Positions 1-10,021 of a DNA stretch of 64,000 bases are shown here, piece by piece; the first letter of the stretch is position 1, and each line of letters begins with the position of its first letter. This stretch comes from Chenopodium formosanum. Lineage: Eukaryota > Streptophyta > Magnoliopsida > Caryophyllales > Amaranthaceae. The notes beneath the pieces were generated by a model, which was not told the DNA's origin, did no database searches, and saw only the letters and a list, made by a program, of their open reading frames with translations. The stretch is from positions 40,930,165 to 40,994,164 of the forward strand of contig CM044868.1 of the NCBI GenBank assembly GCA_024500155.1. Direction: 5' to 3'. A program made the position numbers and the translations under genes.

Positions 1-144
1 TTTATGAATGAGCTCATTCGAAGATTAGCAAACAACTCCCTTAAATCCTCATCAATGCCCAATTTTATCATATCTTGTTGGAAAGAGTGTCTAGCGGGCT
101 TGAGGGAACTTTATGCTTTTAACTTGAGTTATCGAGCATTTTGA
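1..144 (+). other. Open-ended ORF tail at the left edge, 47 codons, unrecognised
   Basis: The first frame is open from base 1 to a TGA at 142-144 and gives a 47-residue tail with a basic, Leu/Ser-rich composition. Nothing in it matches a family I know. An open run this short can occur by chance in plant DNA. It lies next to the 3' part of a minus-strand Athila-like element, so it may only be a fragment of that element or of what lies beyond it. Confidence 0.2.
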
Positions 145-1479
145 ATTGGGTCGGTGATTTTTATTTTGGGTATAGGAGTGGGTTGTCAAGGTTGTGAGGT
201 AGAGGGGTTAGGACTGGGTTCTTCAATTGTAATGTTGGTTTTGCGTTTCTTAAGAAGGTTCTTTACATGTTTAGACATGACGATTCTTCAAAAATACCAA
301 CTCAAAATTCAATCAAGCAACACAAAAAACACCGCAATATCACCAACAAACACTTCCAGTTGCCAAAATCATACCCCTTAGCCAAAATCACCAATCACAC
401 ACTAAGCACTTCACTACCAAAATCCGAGAATTTCAACTTCTCAAATTCACCATAATTTCGCACAATTTTGCTACAAAAACAATCAACAATACAATGTGAG
501 GCAATAAAAATCATCAAAGAACACAAATAATCAACCGAAAATCAATATCAATCAACAAAATCATCAAAACACATACTACTACTATACACAACAAAAAAAA
601 AAACAATTTAATTCTTGCAACAATATGATATAATAATGCAATTAAGAGTAAAGCAAGATGATTATACCATACAAGAAGCAAGATTCAACCACAATTAGCC
701 ACCAATTCCCTCAAGAATGAAAGGTTCCAAAATTGTTCAACAATGGATGAGAGAGATTGGAGATTGAAATGGATGAAAGTAGTGTGATTTTTGTTGAAAA
801 TGATAAATTTGAAGAAAGAGTTTGATGATTTTTGATGAAATTTGGACGATTAGATAATGAAATTTAATGAGAGTATGGTTAGGGTTTGTGCGGTTTTGAG
901 AAGGGGTGTGTTCTAATAATATGATAGGGAAGAAGGAGAAATGAGGAAAAGAAAGGAGAAAGAAGAAGAAAAGGGGTCACAGCTCTGGGGTACGCGGTTG
1001 CGCTGCCTGGCATCGCGCCCGTGCTAGTGTCGTGCGTGGCCGCGCCCCACCCTGGCACGCCTGCGCAGCTCCACACTCCTCTTTTCTCGCTTCCTTGGTG
1101 CATTCACATGTGGGCTCTTCGTTCAATATCATTCTGGGGCTATTGAACCCACAAAATATGGCAGTTTCAAAACATGTTGACAGTGGCTTCAACATCCTAA
1201 AATACTAATGTCACCACAATGAACCCACTAAGTTTAAACTTACATCAAATTATAGCACAATTTTCCATATCTTACCTCACTAAAATTTCTTACCCTTTTA
1301 CCTCAAAATTCGATACAATCGAACATAATCACATTGAAAACCGCAAAACATCTTTCCATTGCTAATGCTTACTTGAAGTAATCCAATTCTCATGAAATTG
1401 ACCTATCAATCCAAATAGAAAACAAGTGAAAGAAAAGAAAGAAATAGAAGAAAAAGAGTTAGAAATCCGGGTTGCCTCC

Positions 1480-1744
1480 CGGGAAGAGCTTGTTTAAGGT
1501 CTTAAGCTCGACCCGTCCTCCAAATCATGGAGGTTAAAAAAGCACCACCTTATCCAAAGTGGTGGAGAGGGAAAAATCATTACAAAGCTTGTGCAAAATG
1601 AAATCATGAACCATGTCATCTTGAATCATAGAAACCGATTCAAACTCTTTAGACTTCATCTTCCTCTTGTATTTCTTGGAAATTAAATCTCTTTCTCTTC
1701 CTTGATTTCTTCTTCCTTGGATCCTTGAGATCCTCAAGTTTACC
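1480..1744 (-). other. Junction where RT, RNase H and integrase are missing from A1
   Basis: The protease frame ends at 1745 and about 220 bp later the sequence is already the post-integrase region shared with A2. In A2 these points are about 2.9 kb apart and hold RT, RNase H and integrase. The intervening bases encode only a 67-residue Lys/Arg-rich frame (1534-1737) with no recognisable domain. A1 is therefore a gag-protease-only derivative. Whether it moved in this form or was deleted after insertion cannot be told from one copy. Confidence 0.6.
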
Positions 1745-3526
1745 TCATGAAAAACTATTTTTGTCTTCCTTTAGAGAAAGATCAAACAAAAAGGGCATCT
1801 CAAACTCATCCTCAAGCTTCGAATGATCCTTGTCTTCTTCACTAAAATCCTTGCTTTCAACACTTTTAGGAACATCATCGCAAGCTACAACCATATCATT
1901 AGTAGAAGATATAAACATGGAATAATTAACATTCAAATATAATGAGTTTATGCACATAATTCCTTGCACATAAGATAGAGACTCATGCAACGACTTGAGC
2001 GTAAAACTTGCCTTACTATCACAAACACACAAGGTAATCATGCTACCTTTCACATCTATTAAAGCACCCGAAGTTTCTAAGAATGGCCTCCCTAGGACGA
2101 TAGGAATGTTTTCATCTTCCGCAATCTCTAGCATAATGAAATTAACGAGAATAGTGAACTTTCCTATTTTGAGGGGCACATCCTCAATTCTACCCTTTGG
2201 GCACTTTATAAAACGGACGGCTAATTGAAGGGTCATGTTGGTTGAAAGGAGCTCACCTAACTTGATTTTCTTGAAAACGGAGTAAGGCATGATGCTAACA
2301 CTAGCACAAAGATCACAAAGGGCATTTTGAAACGATTTCCCATTAATATTACAAGGAATAGAGAAATTTCCGGGATCTCTCATCTTTGGGGGCAAGTCAT
2401 TATGGATAAAGGCACTAAAACATTGCCCCAAACTCATCGGCTCAACCACATTGCAATCTCTCATACCGCTCAAGATTTCCTTAAGAAATTTAGAATAGTT
2501 AGGCATTTCTCTCAAAACATTGGCATCGGTGAAAGGAAAAGAAAGATGGATTTTCCTTAACATCTTGATAAATCTCCCAAATTGTTCATAAAACTTGTAC
2601 CTATTGAACCTTTGGGGATATGGAAGTCTCGATTTGAAATCCTCATCTTGCTTCCTCTCTTTCTCAACACTCTTCTCATTAGAGTAATCACTCATCTTGC
2701 TAGGCTCATCACTCATCTTTTTCTCTTGAACTTCCTCCTTTCTCACACTTCTTGACACCTCGTTCTTATTTTCCTCACTTAAATCACTCCTCTTCTCATC
2801 CTCTTCACTCATCCGAGAATCTCTCTCTTCTAGCACTTTCCCACTCCTTGTGATGATGGAATAAACGGGTTTCTTAGGATAAACTCTTTGAAAGGGTAAT
2901 GAAGAAGGGCTAGCACAATCTTTCAAGGTATTACCTAGTTGAGTGATTTGGGTTTCAAGCATCTTATTGTGTGTCATTATCTCATTAAACTTTTTGTCAC
3001 TCACCGACATGTAAGTCTTCAAAATCTTTGTTTGTTTCTCAAAGATCTCCTCGAAGGTAGTGTTGGAAGATGGGGGTTGAGCATAAGGATTATCACCATT
3101 GCCTTGAGGTCTTGGAGTAAATCTGGGTGGGGGTCCCCTTTGGTTGTTGTTTTGAAAATTGCTCCAATTTTAATTGTTTCAATTACCTCGGCTTAGATTG
3201 TTGCCAAAATTTTTGTGTTGGCCACCAAAACCATGATATTGGCCTTGTTTTCCATACCCTTGGCTTTGGTTTTGATTACTATAACCATGGTTGTTATAGT
3301 TACCTCGGAAACCTTGATTTCCTTGGTTCCTATAACCACAATTGTAGTTATCAAAACTAACTTGTTGGTGAGTATTCCTATTCACAAAATTTCTTGGACC
3401 ATCAAATCTCTGGCCATTATTATTGTTGGAAACAAAGTTCACTTGCTCACAATCATTGTTTTCAACATCATCGTAATTTTTCAAAATCATTTGAACAATT
3501 AGAAGAGTCATGGTCATAAAACCCAC
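1745..3526 (-). pseudogene. A1 gag C-terminal region and aspartic protease (broken)
   Basis: Reading right to left, this begins in the gag zinc-knuckle region (DHDSSNC) and passes through an Asn/Gln/Gly-rich tract rich in NQ, YGN and GNY words (about 3180-3450). After two stops near 3170-3180 it enters a 425-residue frame (1745-3022). That frame has a charged Glu/Lys linker and then the retropepsin-like segment NALCDLCASVSIMPYSVF, with the later flap and motif region IVLGRPFLET. Athila proteases normally have D-L-G-A-S at the active site; here the Gly is Cys, which should be damaging. The right end is the 5-bp target duplication CCCAC (3522-3526) at the insertion of X. The gag N-terminal part lies at 35223-35647. 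Confidence 0.8.
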
Positions 3527-4089
3527 TGTAGACACCCATTTGTGTCTCCCCAAAACCAAACCCAGTGATGAGTACCTTTCACGTCGAATCATAATCGAAT
3601 GAAGTGAAAGTGTGGAAAGTCTAGTGTTGCGGTAAGTTTTTTAATTCATTTCTTTCTCTCTGTTTTTGAAAACCTATTTTATGAAAATAGCAAATCCAAT
3701 TTAGTTTTATCAATGGCAAGGGTCCAATAATAGTATAGTTGGATTGGGTTCAAAAAGATCTTTCCAACGATATATTATAAGCCCAATTCCGATGAATAAT
3801 GAGGAAGTTATGGACAAATTAATAAACTGGCCCCGGTTTGATTTTTATATGCGGCCTAATGATCTAGAGGAGGGCCTATTATGATTTATCATTCCTAATG
3901 TAATTAGGATTGATTATAGTCTTCTAGAATCTTCTAAAAGGTTCTTTTGAATCCTAATTTAATTAGTATTGATAAATTGAGTTTTAAGAGTTTTATTTAG
4001 AATAAAAGAAGTGTTTTTAAGGAAATTACAGTTTTACCCCTCGTACGCTTGAATTTTATCGAAATAATAAAATGTGTGGAAAAACTGAT

Positions 4090-4185
4090 TGCAGCGCCGC
4101 AACTACAGTCATTCGCCCGGCGTCACGGCAACACGTCTATCGCCTGGCGACAGGGGCGTGTTTGGCGACTATGTCGTATTTTATT
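4090..4185. repeat. GTCGCC/GGCGAC palindrome module in the X LTR
   Basis: A GC-rich block in AT-rich LTR carries the words TCGCC, GGCGACAGG and TTTGGCGAC in both orientations, so that neighbouring copies could pair. Equivalent blocks occur at 7140-7260, 36222-36302, 59140-59240 and 61165-61300. Confidence 0.6.
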
Positions 4186-4478
4186 CTTTTTGAAACTCTA
4201 ATTCTTTTTTTTTTTTATCATATTCAGCTGATTTTCTTTAGAAATAGCCTCCTAAAGCCTCCGTTTTCAATCACCAATTCTCACCAACTCTCATAAAGAA
4301 ATTCTTGATTCTCTCTCTCCCTTCTTCTAAACCAACCTTTTACAAACAAAATTTCGCATTCACAACCTTCTTCTAACCAAGTTCGAAGTTGCCTTCGCCC
4401 TAGACATGAAAAGTTTGGTATTTTTGAGGGTTTGGTCCCGAATATAGTCTAAACAATCTCTATTTCAATTATTTAATT

Positions 4479-5687
4479 TAACGGCTATTTCATCAAATGC
4501 CACTAAGCAATTTAAAAATTCACCAAATGGCATTGGATTTTTCAAAATTCACCAAATGCCACCGAGTTTTTAAAAAATTCACAAAGTGCCATTATTGTCT
4601 AACGGAGTTAACTCCGTTAATAACTAGGGCTTAATCATGAAACATGTGGACACGTGTCAGTCAGCTATTGGTTTAAAAAAATTAAAAAAAAAATCAAATT
4701 TTTTTTTTATAAAAAAACTCTAAATCTTAACCCAAACCAGCCCCGACTACCATAAGTACCACCCAAAGCCAACCAACAGAATCCCCTAACCTCTTGTTGA
4801 AATCCGCCGGAACCCCCTAACCTCCCTCTTGAACCCATTGACCCCACCAAAACCACTGACTCCACTTAATCCCCCTTTCCTCCTCCCGATAAATCACCCT
4901 AGCCACCGCAAGTCCGCAACCGTCTCTTGCAATGCCCAGTTGCCCACAATTCCGCCTGCCCGACCACTACAGCACCTTGACGACGACCTACAGAACTTCG
5001 CCTACCCGACACCCCCGTCGTGATCCCCACCCCGGCCCCTGCAACCACTTCACGCACCAACACGACGCATCACCATAGCCACCGAAATTGACCATGGAAA
5101 CCCAAAATTGAACCCGACTATGGAAACCCTTCACCCTCAAACGGCCAAAATCGATCATGGAAATCCAGAATGGTCGATTTCTATAGCCAATTTCGTCGTT
5201 TCAAGGGTGGAGGATATGAGTGGTTTTGCGCGGTGGTCATGCTGTTGTCAAAGCTCGTGCTCGCTGTTGGTTTTTGGGGTCGGGGCAGTTTATGTGGGTG
5301 GTTTTGGGGGTCGGCGGTGGGTTAGGTGGGGTGTGAAAGGGCCAGCCGACCGATATTTGGTTGTTAATGTGGTGGCAGCCGTTTTCTAGCAAGATAAGGG
5401 GAGGAAGTAGGGTTTGGCGGTGGTGGGGGTGGCTGGGAAAATTTTGGAGTTTTTGTTTTTAATTTTTTTAATTTTTTTATTTTTATGAATTAAGATAAAT
5501 GGACCAATTATATTATTTCATGTGTCATGATTAACCCCTAATGACTAACAGAGTTAACGGCCGTTGGTCATTAATGGCACTCGGTGAATTTTTATAAAAC
5601 TTGGTGGCATTTGGTGAATTCTGAAAACTCCGATGGCATTTGGTGAATTTTTAAAGTGCCCAGTGGCATTTGGTGCAATAGCCGTTA
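4479..5687. mobile_element. Non-autonomous Mutator-like element with ~170-bp terminal inverted repeats
   Basis: The ends are inverted copies beginning TAACGGCTATT. The two arms (about 4479-4648 and 5518-5687) remain alignable over about 170 bp. Each arm carries three or four spaced copies of a TTCACCAAATGCCA-type subrepeat and an internal GTTAACTCCGTTA-type palindrome. Flanks share ATTTAATT (4471-4478 and 5688-5695); a 9-bp TSD with one mismatch is equally possible, which would fit Mutator. The core (4740-5410) is much more GC-rich than its surroundings and has short Pro/Thr-rich and Gly/Val-rich frames, but no transposase. The GC-rich core could be captured host sequence (Pack-MULE type); that is inference. 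Confidence 0.7.
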
Positions 5688-6840
5688 ATTTAATTGTTGA
5701 TTTTATATTTTCCTTAAAATTACTAACGTGTGTATTTTGTTATTAGAAAGAGATACGAGGCATCCAAGTAATTGCTTTAATTATTTTATTGATATTATCA
5801 TATAGAAATCATGTTTAGATTATAATTTTGATTCCTAGTGTCATGTTAGGATGCTTTTCTTAGTATGATGTTTAGGGTAAATAATAAGTTTCTTAATTAT
5901 ATCAATTATGATTTTTATGATGCTTCCTATTTTTTTCCTAATATTCATGTTAGTATAATGTTAGGGCTATATGTTAGATCTTTGTTGTTTAATGTCATGC
6001 TAGAATTTGTTATTAATCTTGTTAGTATCATGCCTAGGATTTTGCTATTAATATTATGCCTTAACATGATTATGATAATTATGATTATGATTATGATTAT
6101 AATTATGATTATGATTAAGAATATTTTTGTGTCAAATTATATAATTTAACGTAATTTTTTAATTAGTGAATTGTTTCGAGTAATTTGTTAATTAGCGAGT
6201 TGTTTCACGTAATTTGTTTATTTAGGAATGGTTTTACTTAATTTGTTAATCTACAAATTATTTCATGTTATTTGTCAATTGACGAATAACTTATATAAAA
6301 ATTAATTATTATGTTGCTTGATGTCTATTTTTATTGCTTGATCACACCTTTTATGCATGTTTAATGGGAATTGGTACTTGTAATCACGCTAAATAAGATA
6401 ATTAATAATCTTGTGTAGGGTTAATTTGATTATAATTCAAGTTATCGCCAATAATAGATTTGTTTGTGCCTTAATATTCAACCAAAAACAGATAAACATA
6501 TTTAGGGTAAACCTATTGATTGCATGTTAGTCAGAAAGCGCACATGAATACGAAAAGAATAAAGTAGAGGTCTATTATTAGAGCAGGTTCAATCTCTTTT
6601 AGGTTAATTAGTACCTTCATCACCGAACTACCAGTCATGGTTCCAGAACTATTGGAGTTGACGATCTCCTGTATCGTTAAGGGGTATAACCTTCACCCTG
6701 TGAACGGTTTACAAGCTCCTAAAACTTGTTGGCGGCTCTTTTGCTCTATCTTCCTTCCCTTTGGACGCCACCATACTTAAGTGTATGATCACAATGGGGT
6801 TCAAGTTTGGGGTAATGCTTGAAATATTCCCTAAAGTTTT

Positions 6841-6858
6841 TGGCGACTCCACTGGGGA
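6841..6858 (+). other. Primer-binding site of element X
   Basis: TGGCGACTCCACTGGGGA begins 6 bases after the LTR end. TGGC..GGGGA is the usual form of a minus-strand primer site in plant Ty3/gypsy elements, complementary to a tRNA 3' end. I do not assign the tRNA. The site fixes X as plus-oriented. Confidence 0.65.
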
Positions 6859-7370
6859 AAATTTCCATTTTAATTCATAAAATTTGTTTCGGCAATGATT
6901 TAGAATGAGTGGATAAGACTCGAAAAGTTTTAAGTATTTCATGTGCGTAATTTTGTTTAACCTTATTGTCATATGAAAAATGATCTTTTTGGAAAGACCA
7001 TCCGTAATGAGTTAAAAATATAAGATTTTTTACACGTAGGAAATTTGAGGAATATCTTTCGTAACTAGGATTGAAATAATGCTGCGAAAAACTAGAAAAT
7101 TTTATCGAACATAGAAAGCTGCCGAGCTATATAGGAACTTGCGTCAAGCAAACATAGCCTGTCGCCGATGATATGGCTCTGTCGCCGAGCGAAAATTCTG
7201 TCGCCAACCGACAGGGCTAAATTGTGGCGACGGTCTCTGTTAGGTGGCGCTGAGTTCATCCAATACCGAACCAAAAATATGAGTTCTAATTTCGACTAGC
7301 TCTAGTACTATTAGCTCGATTCTACTTCCTGATTGAGTTTTTCTCTTTTTTCTAGAAACTCGTATGTGCT
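6859..7370 (+). other. Residual leader of element X; no gene
   Basis: About 0.5 kb between the X primer site and the point where A3 gag homology begins. Many stops in all frames. It includes a GTCGCC/GGCGAC module (7140-7260) with at least six GTCGCC or GGCGAC words. The junction with A3 near 7370 has no TSD or LTR end, so it is a deletion breakpoint. Confidence 0.5.
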
Positions 7371-8494
7371 CTACATGGTTACGACAAAACCCTTGGGTTA
7401 CTTAGTTCCTATAACCACTATTTTGGTTATAATTATCGTAGATCCCATGGTTGTGATAGTTCCTATTTCCAACATTCTTTTGAGCATTAACTCTAGATCT
7501 AAGATCACTATTTTCAATATAATTTACATGCAAATTTTCATTTTCATCGTATTCATCACAGCCATCACAAGGAACATTTTGACAATTAGACGCATCATGA
7601 TCATTTATTCCACATAAATCACAAGCCAAACATTCTCTAATCATGCAACAAGAAGTGAAAAGTGGGTTAGAGTAAGAAGATGTACCTTTCCCCTTAAATT
7701 AGGAGGAAAGATCTTGTGCTTGTGAAGATGAATTTTCAAGCTTAGCTTTGATAGAAGCCACCTACTTCCCTAAGTCTGAAAGTAGAGTAGACAATTTTTT
7801 TATGGCATTGACTTGATTAACCGAGGCACACTCGTTTGCTAACTCTTCCTCAACCTCTTGCCAACTCATGTAGTTCCTCACTACATCATCTATCACATCA
7901 ACAACCTCTTCCACCGTCTTGTTCATGATTGGGCCTCTGGCTCCGGCATCTTAACTCGACCTACCTTGAGGACTCAAACAACCAGAAAAAATTTAAATTA
8001 TTTGGTAAGTTGGAATTCCGTGGTGAGGACACTCTCTCTGATACTCTTTGTACCTCTCCTATGCTTCATTGAGATTTTCATTAGGCCTTTGCTTGAAATT
8101 TAGTATTAAAGCCCTTGCCTCCGCCATTTTCTTTTGGGGGTAGAAACGAGATAAGAATCCTTTGGTAACATTGTCCCATGTTCTTAAAGAATTCAGCTTG
8201 ACCTCTTTGTCCAACCATTTCAAGGCTCGCCCTATGAGGGATAAAGGGAACAATTTGAGCCTTATAAACTCTTGTGCAACCCCACTAACCCTAACAGTGT
8301 TGCAATATTTCTCAAATTCCTTAAGGTGGTTCAGAGGACTTTCATTCGATGCACCACTAAATTGTCGCCTCTCAATCAAGGTAATCATTGCCGGCTTGAT
8401 TTCAAAATTGCTATTCGGAATCAACAATGGAGCAATCCCGCTCTCATACTTGTATGTATCCGGAGTGCCCAACTCCTTCAATGTAACTCTTTAA
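7371..8494 (-). pseudogene. A3 gag (N-terminal and zinc-knuckle region, truncated)
   Basis: The frame at 8059-8481 has the Athila gag core: ESPLNHLKEFEKYC, then FIRLKLFPLSLIGRALKW and a WDNVTKGFLSRFYPQKK segment. The remainder (8058-7402) follows the A2 gag through the linker, with several stops, to a zinc knuckle ACDLCGINDHDASNC. It runs out at about 7371 in the GYRN tract. Compared with A2 gag the first ~50 codons are missing: the leader joins directly to KELGTPD. The stretch overlaps A1 gag by about 250 bp of homologous sequence, so it is a separate copy and not the other half of A1. Confidence 0.75.
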
Positions 8495-8570
8495 GCTTAT
8501 CCCATGTTCACTTGCATACACAATCTCAAAAAAAAAATATTAGTATCATGGCTACAAATGTAGCCTAATG

Positions 8571-9182
8571 TTAGGTTATACGATTAATACAAGAGGGGGG
8601 GTGGATTGTATCGTGTTCCTAATGTCTACTTTTGCGGAATAATAAAACAATGCATATAGGAACTTGCAAGAACACACAAATTTTACGAGGAAACCTTCCA
8701 GGGCCCAACTGGAAGTAAAACCTCGACCCTACCTTAGGGATTTCAAACACACACACTTCACTATAATAGGGCAAACACTAAGTTACAACCTATTAAACAC
8801 AGACCTTTATTTCACAAGTTCCTCACTGGACTTGCTACTGGATAGGACCCTATCCTACCCAATCTAAGCACCACACTTAGATTCACTCATACTGCCAAAG
8901 TACAAACCACTTGTACCACCTAAGTACAAAACTAACCGCTTCACCTAGAAGCTTACACAAACTGTATGTAAAGTAAATAACAAAATCACCCAAATAACCC
9001 AACCAATACAAATGTATGACTACTAGTACATGATAGGCAAGCTATGCATGAAATCCAAAACTAATATGACAAGTTAGAAGCTTGGTAAACTTACTCAATT
9101 ATAGCAATGTGATTTTTCCACGCATAAACTCACAAAAACCTAAAACCATTTTACGCTCTACTATTTATATAAGTATGACTCG
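8571..9182 (-). repeat. 3' LTR of copia C, outer part
   Basis: It aligns with 31981 to about 32592 of the 5' LTR. It is cut at the ACTCG target duplication (9178-9182) by element T and resumes after 23654. Confidence 0.85.
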
Positions 9183-9701
9183 TGTTTCGGGTCTTTTTTG
9201 GATTTCCTGAGATACTGGTCACGCTCTGCTGGCAATGAGTTGGTCCCACCTGCAAAACAACAAATATTCCGATCAACGGAATATTCGCCTCCGACGATCA
9301 AGTCAGTGATCAGAATGGAAAAGGGTAGAGTGAGTAAGTAGAGAGAAGTTGGAGCTATTTAATGCTCTGTTGTTTTCAAAAATGTCTCCCCCTCCACCAT
9401 CATAAATGATTGGGGTATTTATAGGGGTGGGACTCGTGCCCCTCTCTAGGGTTTATACCCTAGAATTGCGTGACGTGATTGGCTGCGCAATCAGCGAATG
9501 CCACGTGCCACTCTGGGGGCGCCGTTTTACGGCTTTCATTGTCATTTCTCGGGATTTGGGCCCTGACGTTGTTAGGGCTTTTTGGCGTGCTGATTTTAAA
9601 GAAGGATCATATTGCCTAGACACATGGCATCTTCCCTTAGTGACACGTGTCACCCTATAACTGGGCCACGTGTCACTATGGGATTGGCCTTAGACCTTAA
9701 G
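9183..9701 (-). repeat. Left LTR homology of T (3' LTR); inner end unresolved
   Basis: Bases 9183-9701 align with 23012-23541 of the right LTR. After CCTTAAG the two diverge: the right copy has a 91-bp repeat step and the CCCTCAACA end, while the left copy goes into GAGGGGGATGGCTCG.. with no matching LTR end. The inner boundary of the 3' LTR and its polypurine tract could not be placed. Palindromic G-box words occur at 9500, 9642 and 9666. Confidence 0.7.
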
Positions 9702-10021
9702 AGGGGGATGGCTCGTACGCATACAGGCCGGCCCCTCTGACCTCTAATAGCCTTGACGCGTACAGATGTTTTAGAGTTTTGTCAACTTTTTGTCCGCCTG
9801 ACGTTTTAGGGCGAACGCCTGTCTATTCAAGCGGCGTAGACAACACTAGGCCGTCGATTTTGCGACCGTCTTGCCATCTCGGAGAGAGCTTTAGTTCTGC
9901 CAACTTTCCTTTGGATGCGTCGTTTATTAGGTCATCCTTTCCGCCTAATTTAACGGAGTTGCTCCTTGTCCTTCCAAATTCTAGGTCACTTTTTCAAATT
10001 GTAACCGTTGAGCTAAGTTAG
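9702..10021. other. Unassigned T sequence between LTR homology and solo LTR S1
   Basis: About 320 bp of GC-moderate sequence with no supported gene. It may be LTR sequence lost from the other copy, or the 3' untranslated part of T. It ends in GTTAG, the target duplication of S1. Confidence 0.4.

Larger units (their letters stand above)
1..3526 (-). mobile_element. Athila-like Ty3/gypsy retrotransposon A1, left part (gag/protease to 3' region)
   Basis: This minus-strand remnant holds the gag C-terminus and protease (1745-3526), then directly the post-integrase region, with no RT, RNase H or integrase between. The post-pol part is recognised because the reverse complement around 1455-1520 matches the sequence just after integrase in A2 (about 45680-45735), including a GGGAGGCAACCCGG motif. 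Bases 145-1454 hold no gene that I can support: on the minus strand they are pyrimidine-rich 3' spacer with a GC-rich block at 985-1085, like A2 at 45900-46430. The interrupted gag continues at 35223-35647, on the far side of element X. The 3' LTR of A1 is not in the window. Confidence 0.75.
3527..6835 (+). repeat. 5' LTR of element X (interrupted by a Mutator-like element)
   Basis: It starts TGTAGACACCCATTTGTG, a start shared almost exactly with 35648 onward. It ends ..TTCCCTAAA, matching the ..TTCCCTACA end at 35222 except for the terminal CA. Without the inserted element at 4479-5687 the LTR is about 2.1 kb. It contains a GC-rich GTCGCC/GGCGAC module near 4090-4180 and an imperfect ATTATG repeat near 6065-6120. 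About 240 bp at the end (6590-6835) align with 34972-35222. Confidence 0.75.

Noticed and set aside
4829..5389. Short Pro/Thr-rich and Gly/Val-rich frames in the Mutator-like element as genes
   Set aside because: Each is under 95 codons, with no start context or domain. They are kept only as possible captured DNA.
7140..7260. Regular GTCGCC words as a CRISPR-like or satellite array
   Set aside because: Spacers and orientation are irregular, units are under 10 bp and the genome is a plant.
7371..8494. Treating this gag piece as the other half of A1 gag
   Set aside because: It overlaps A1 gag by ~250 bp of homologous sequence, and the TSD of X joins A1 to 35223-35647 instead.
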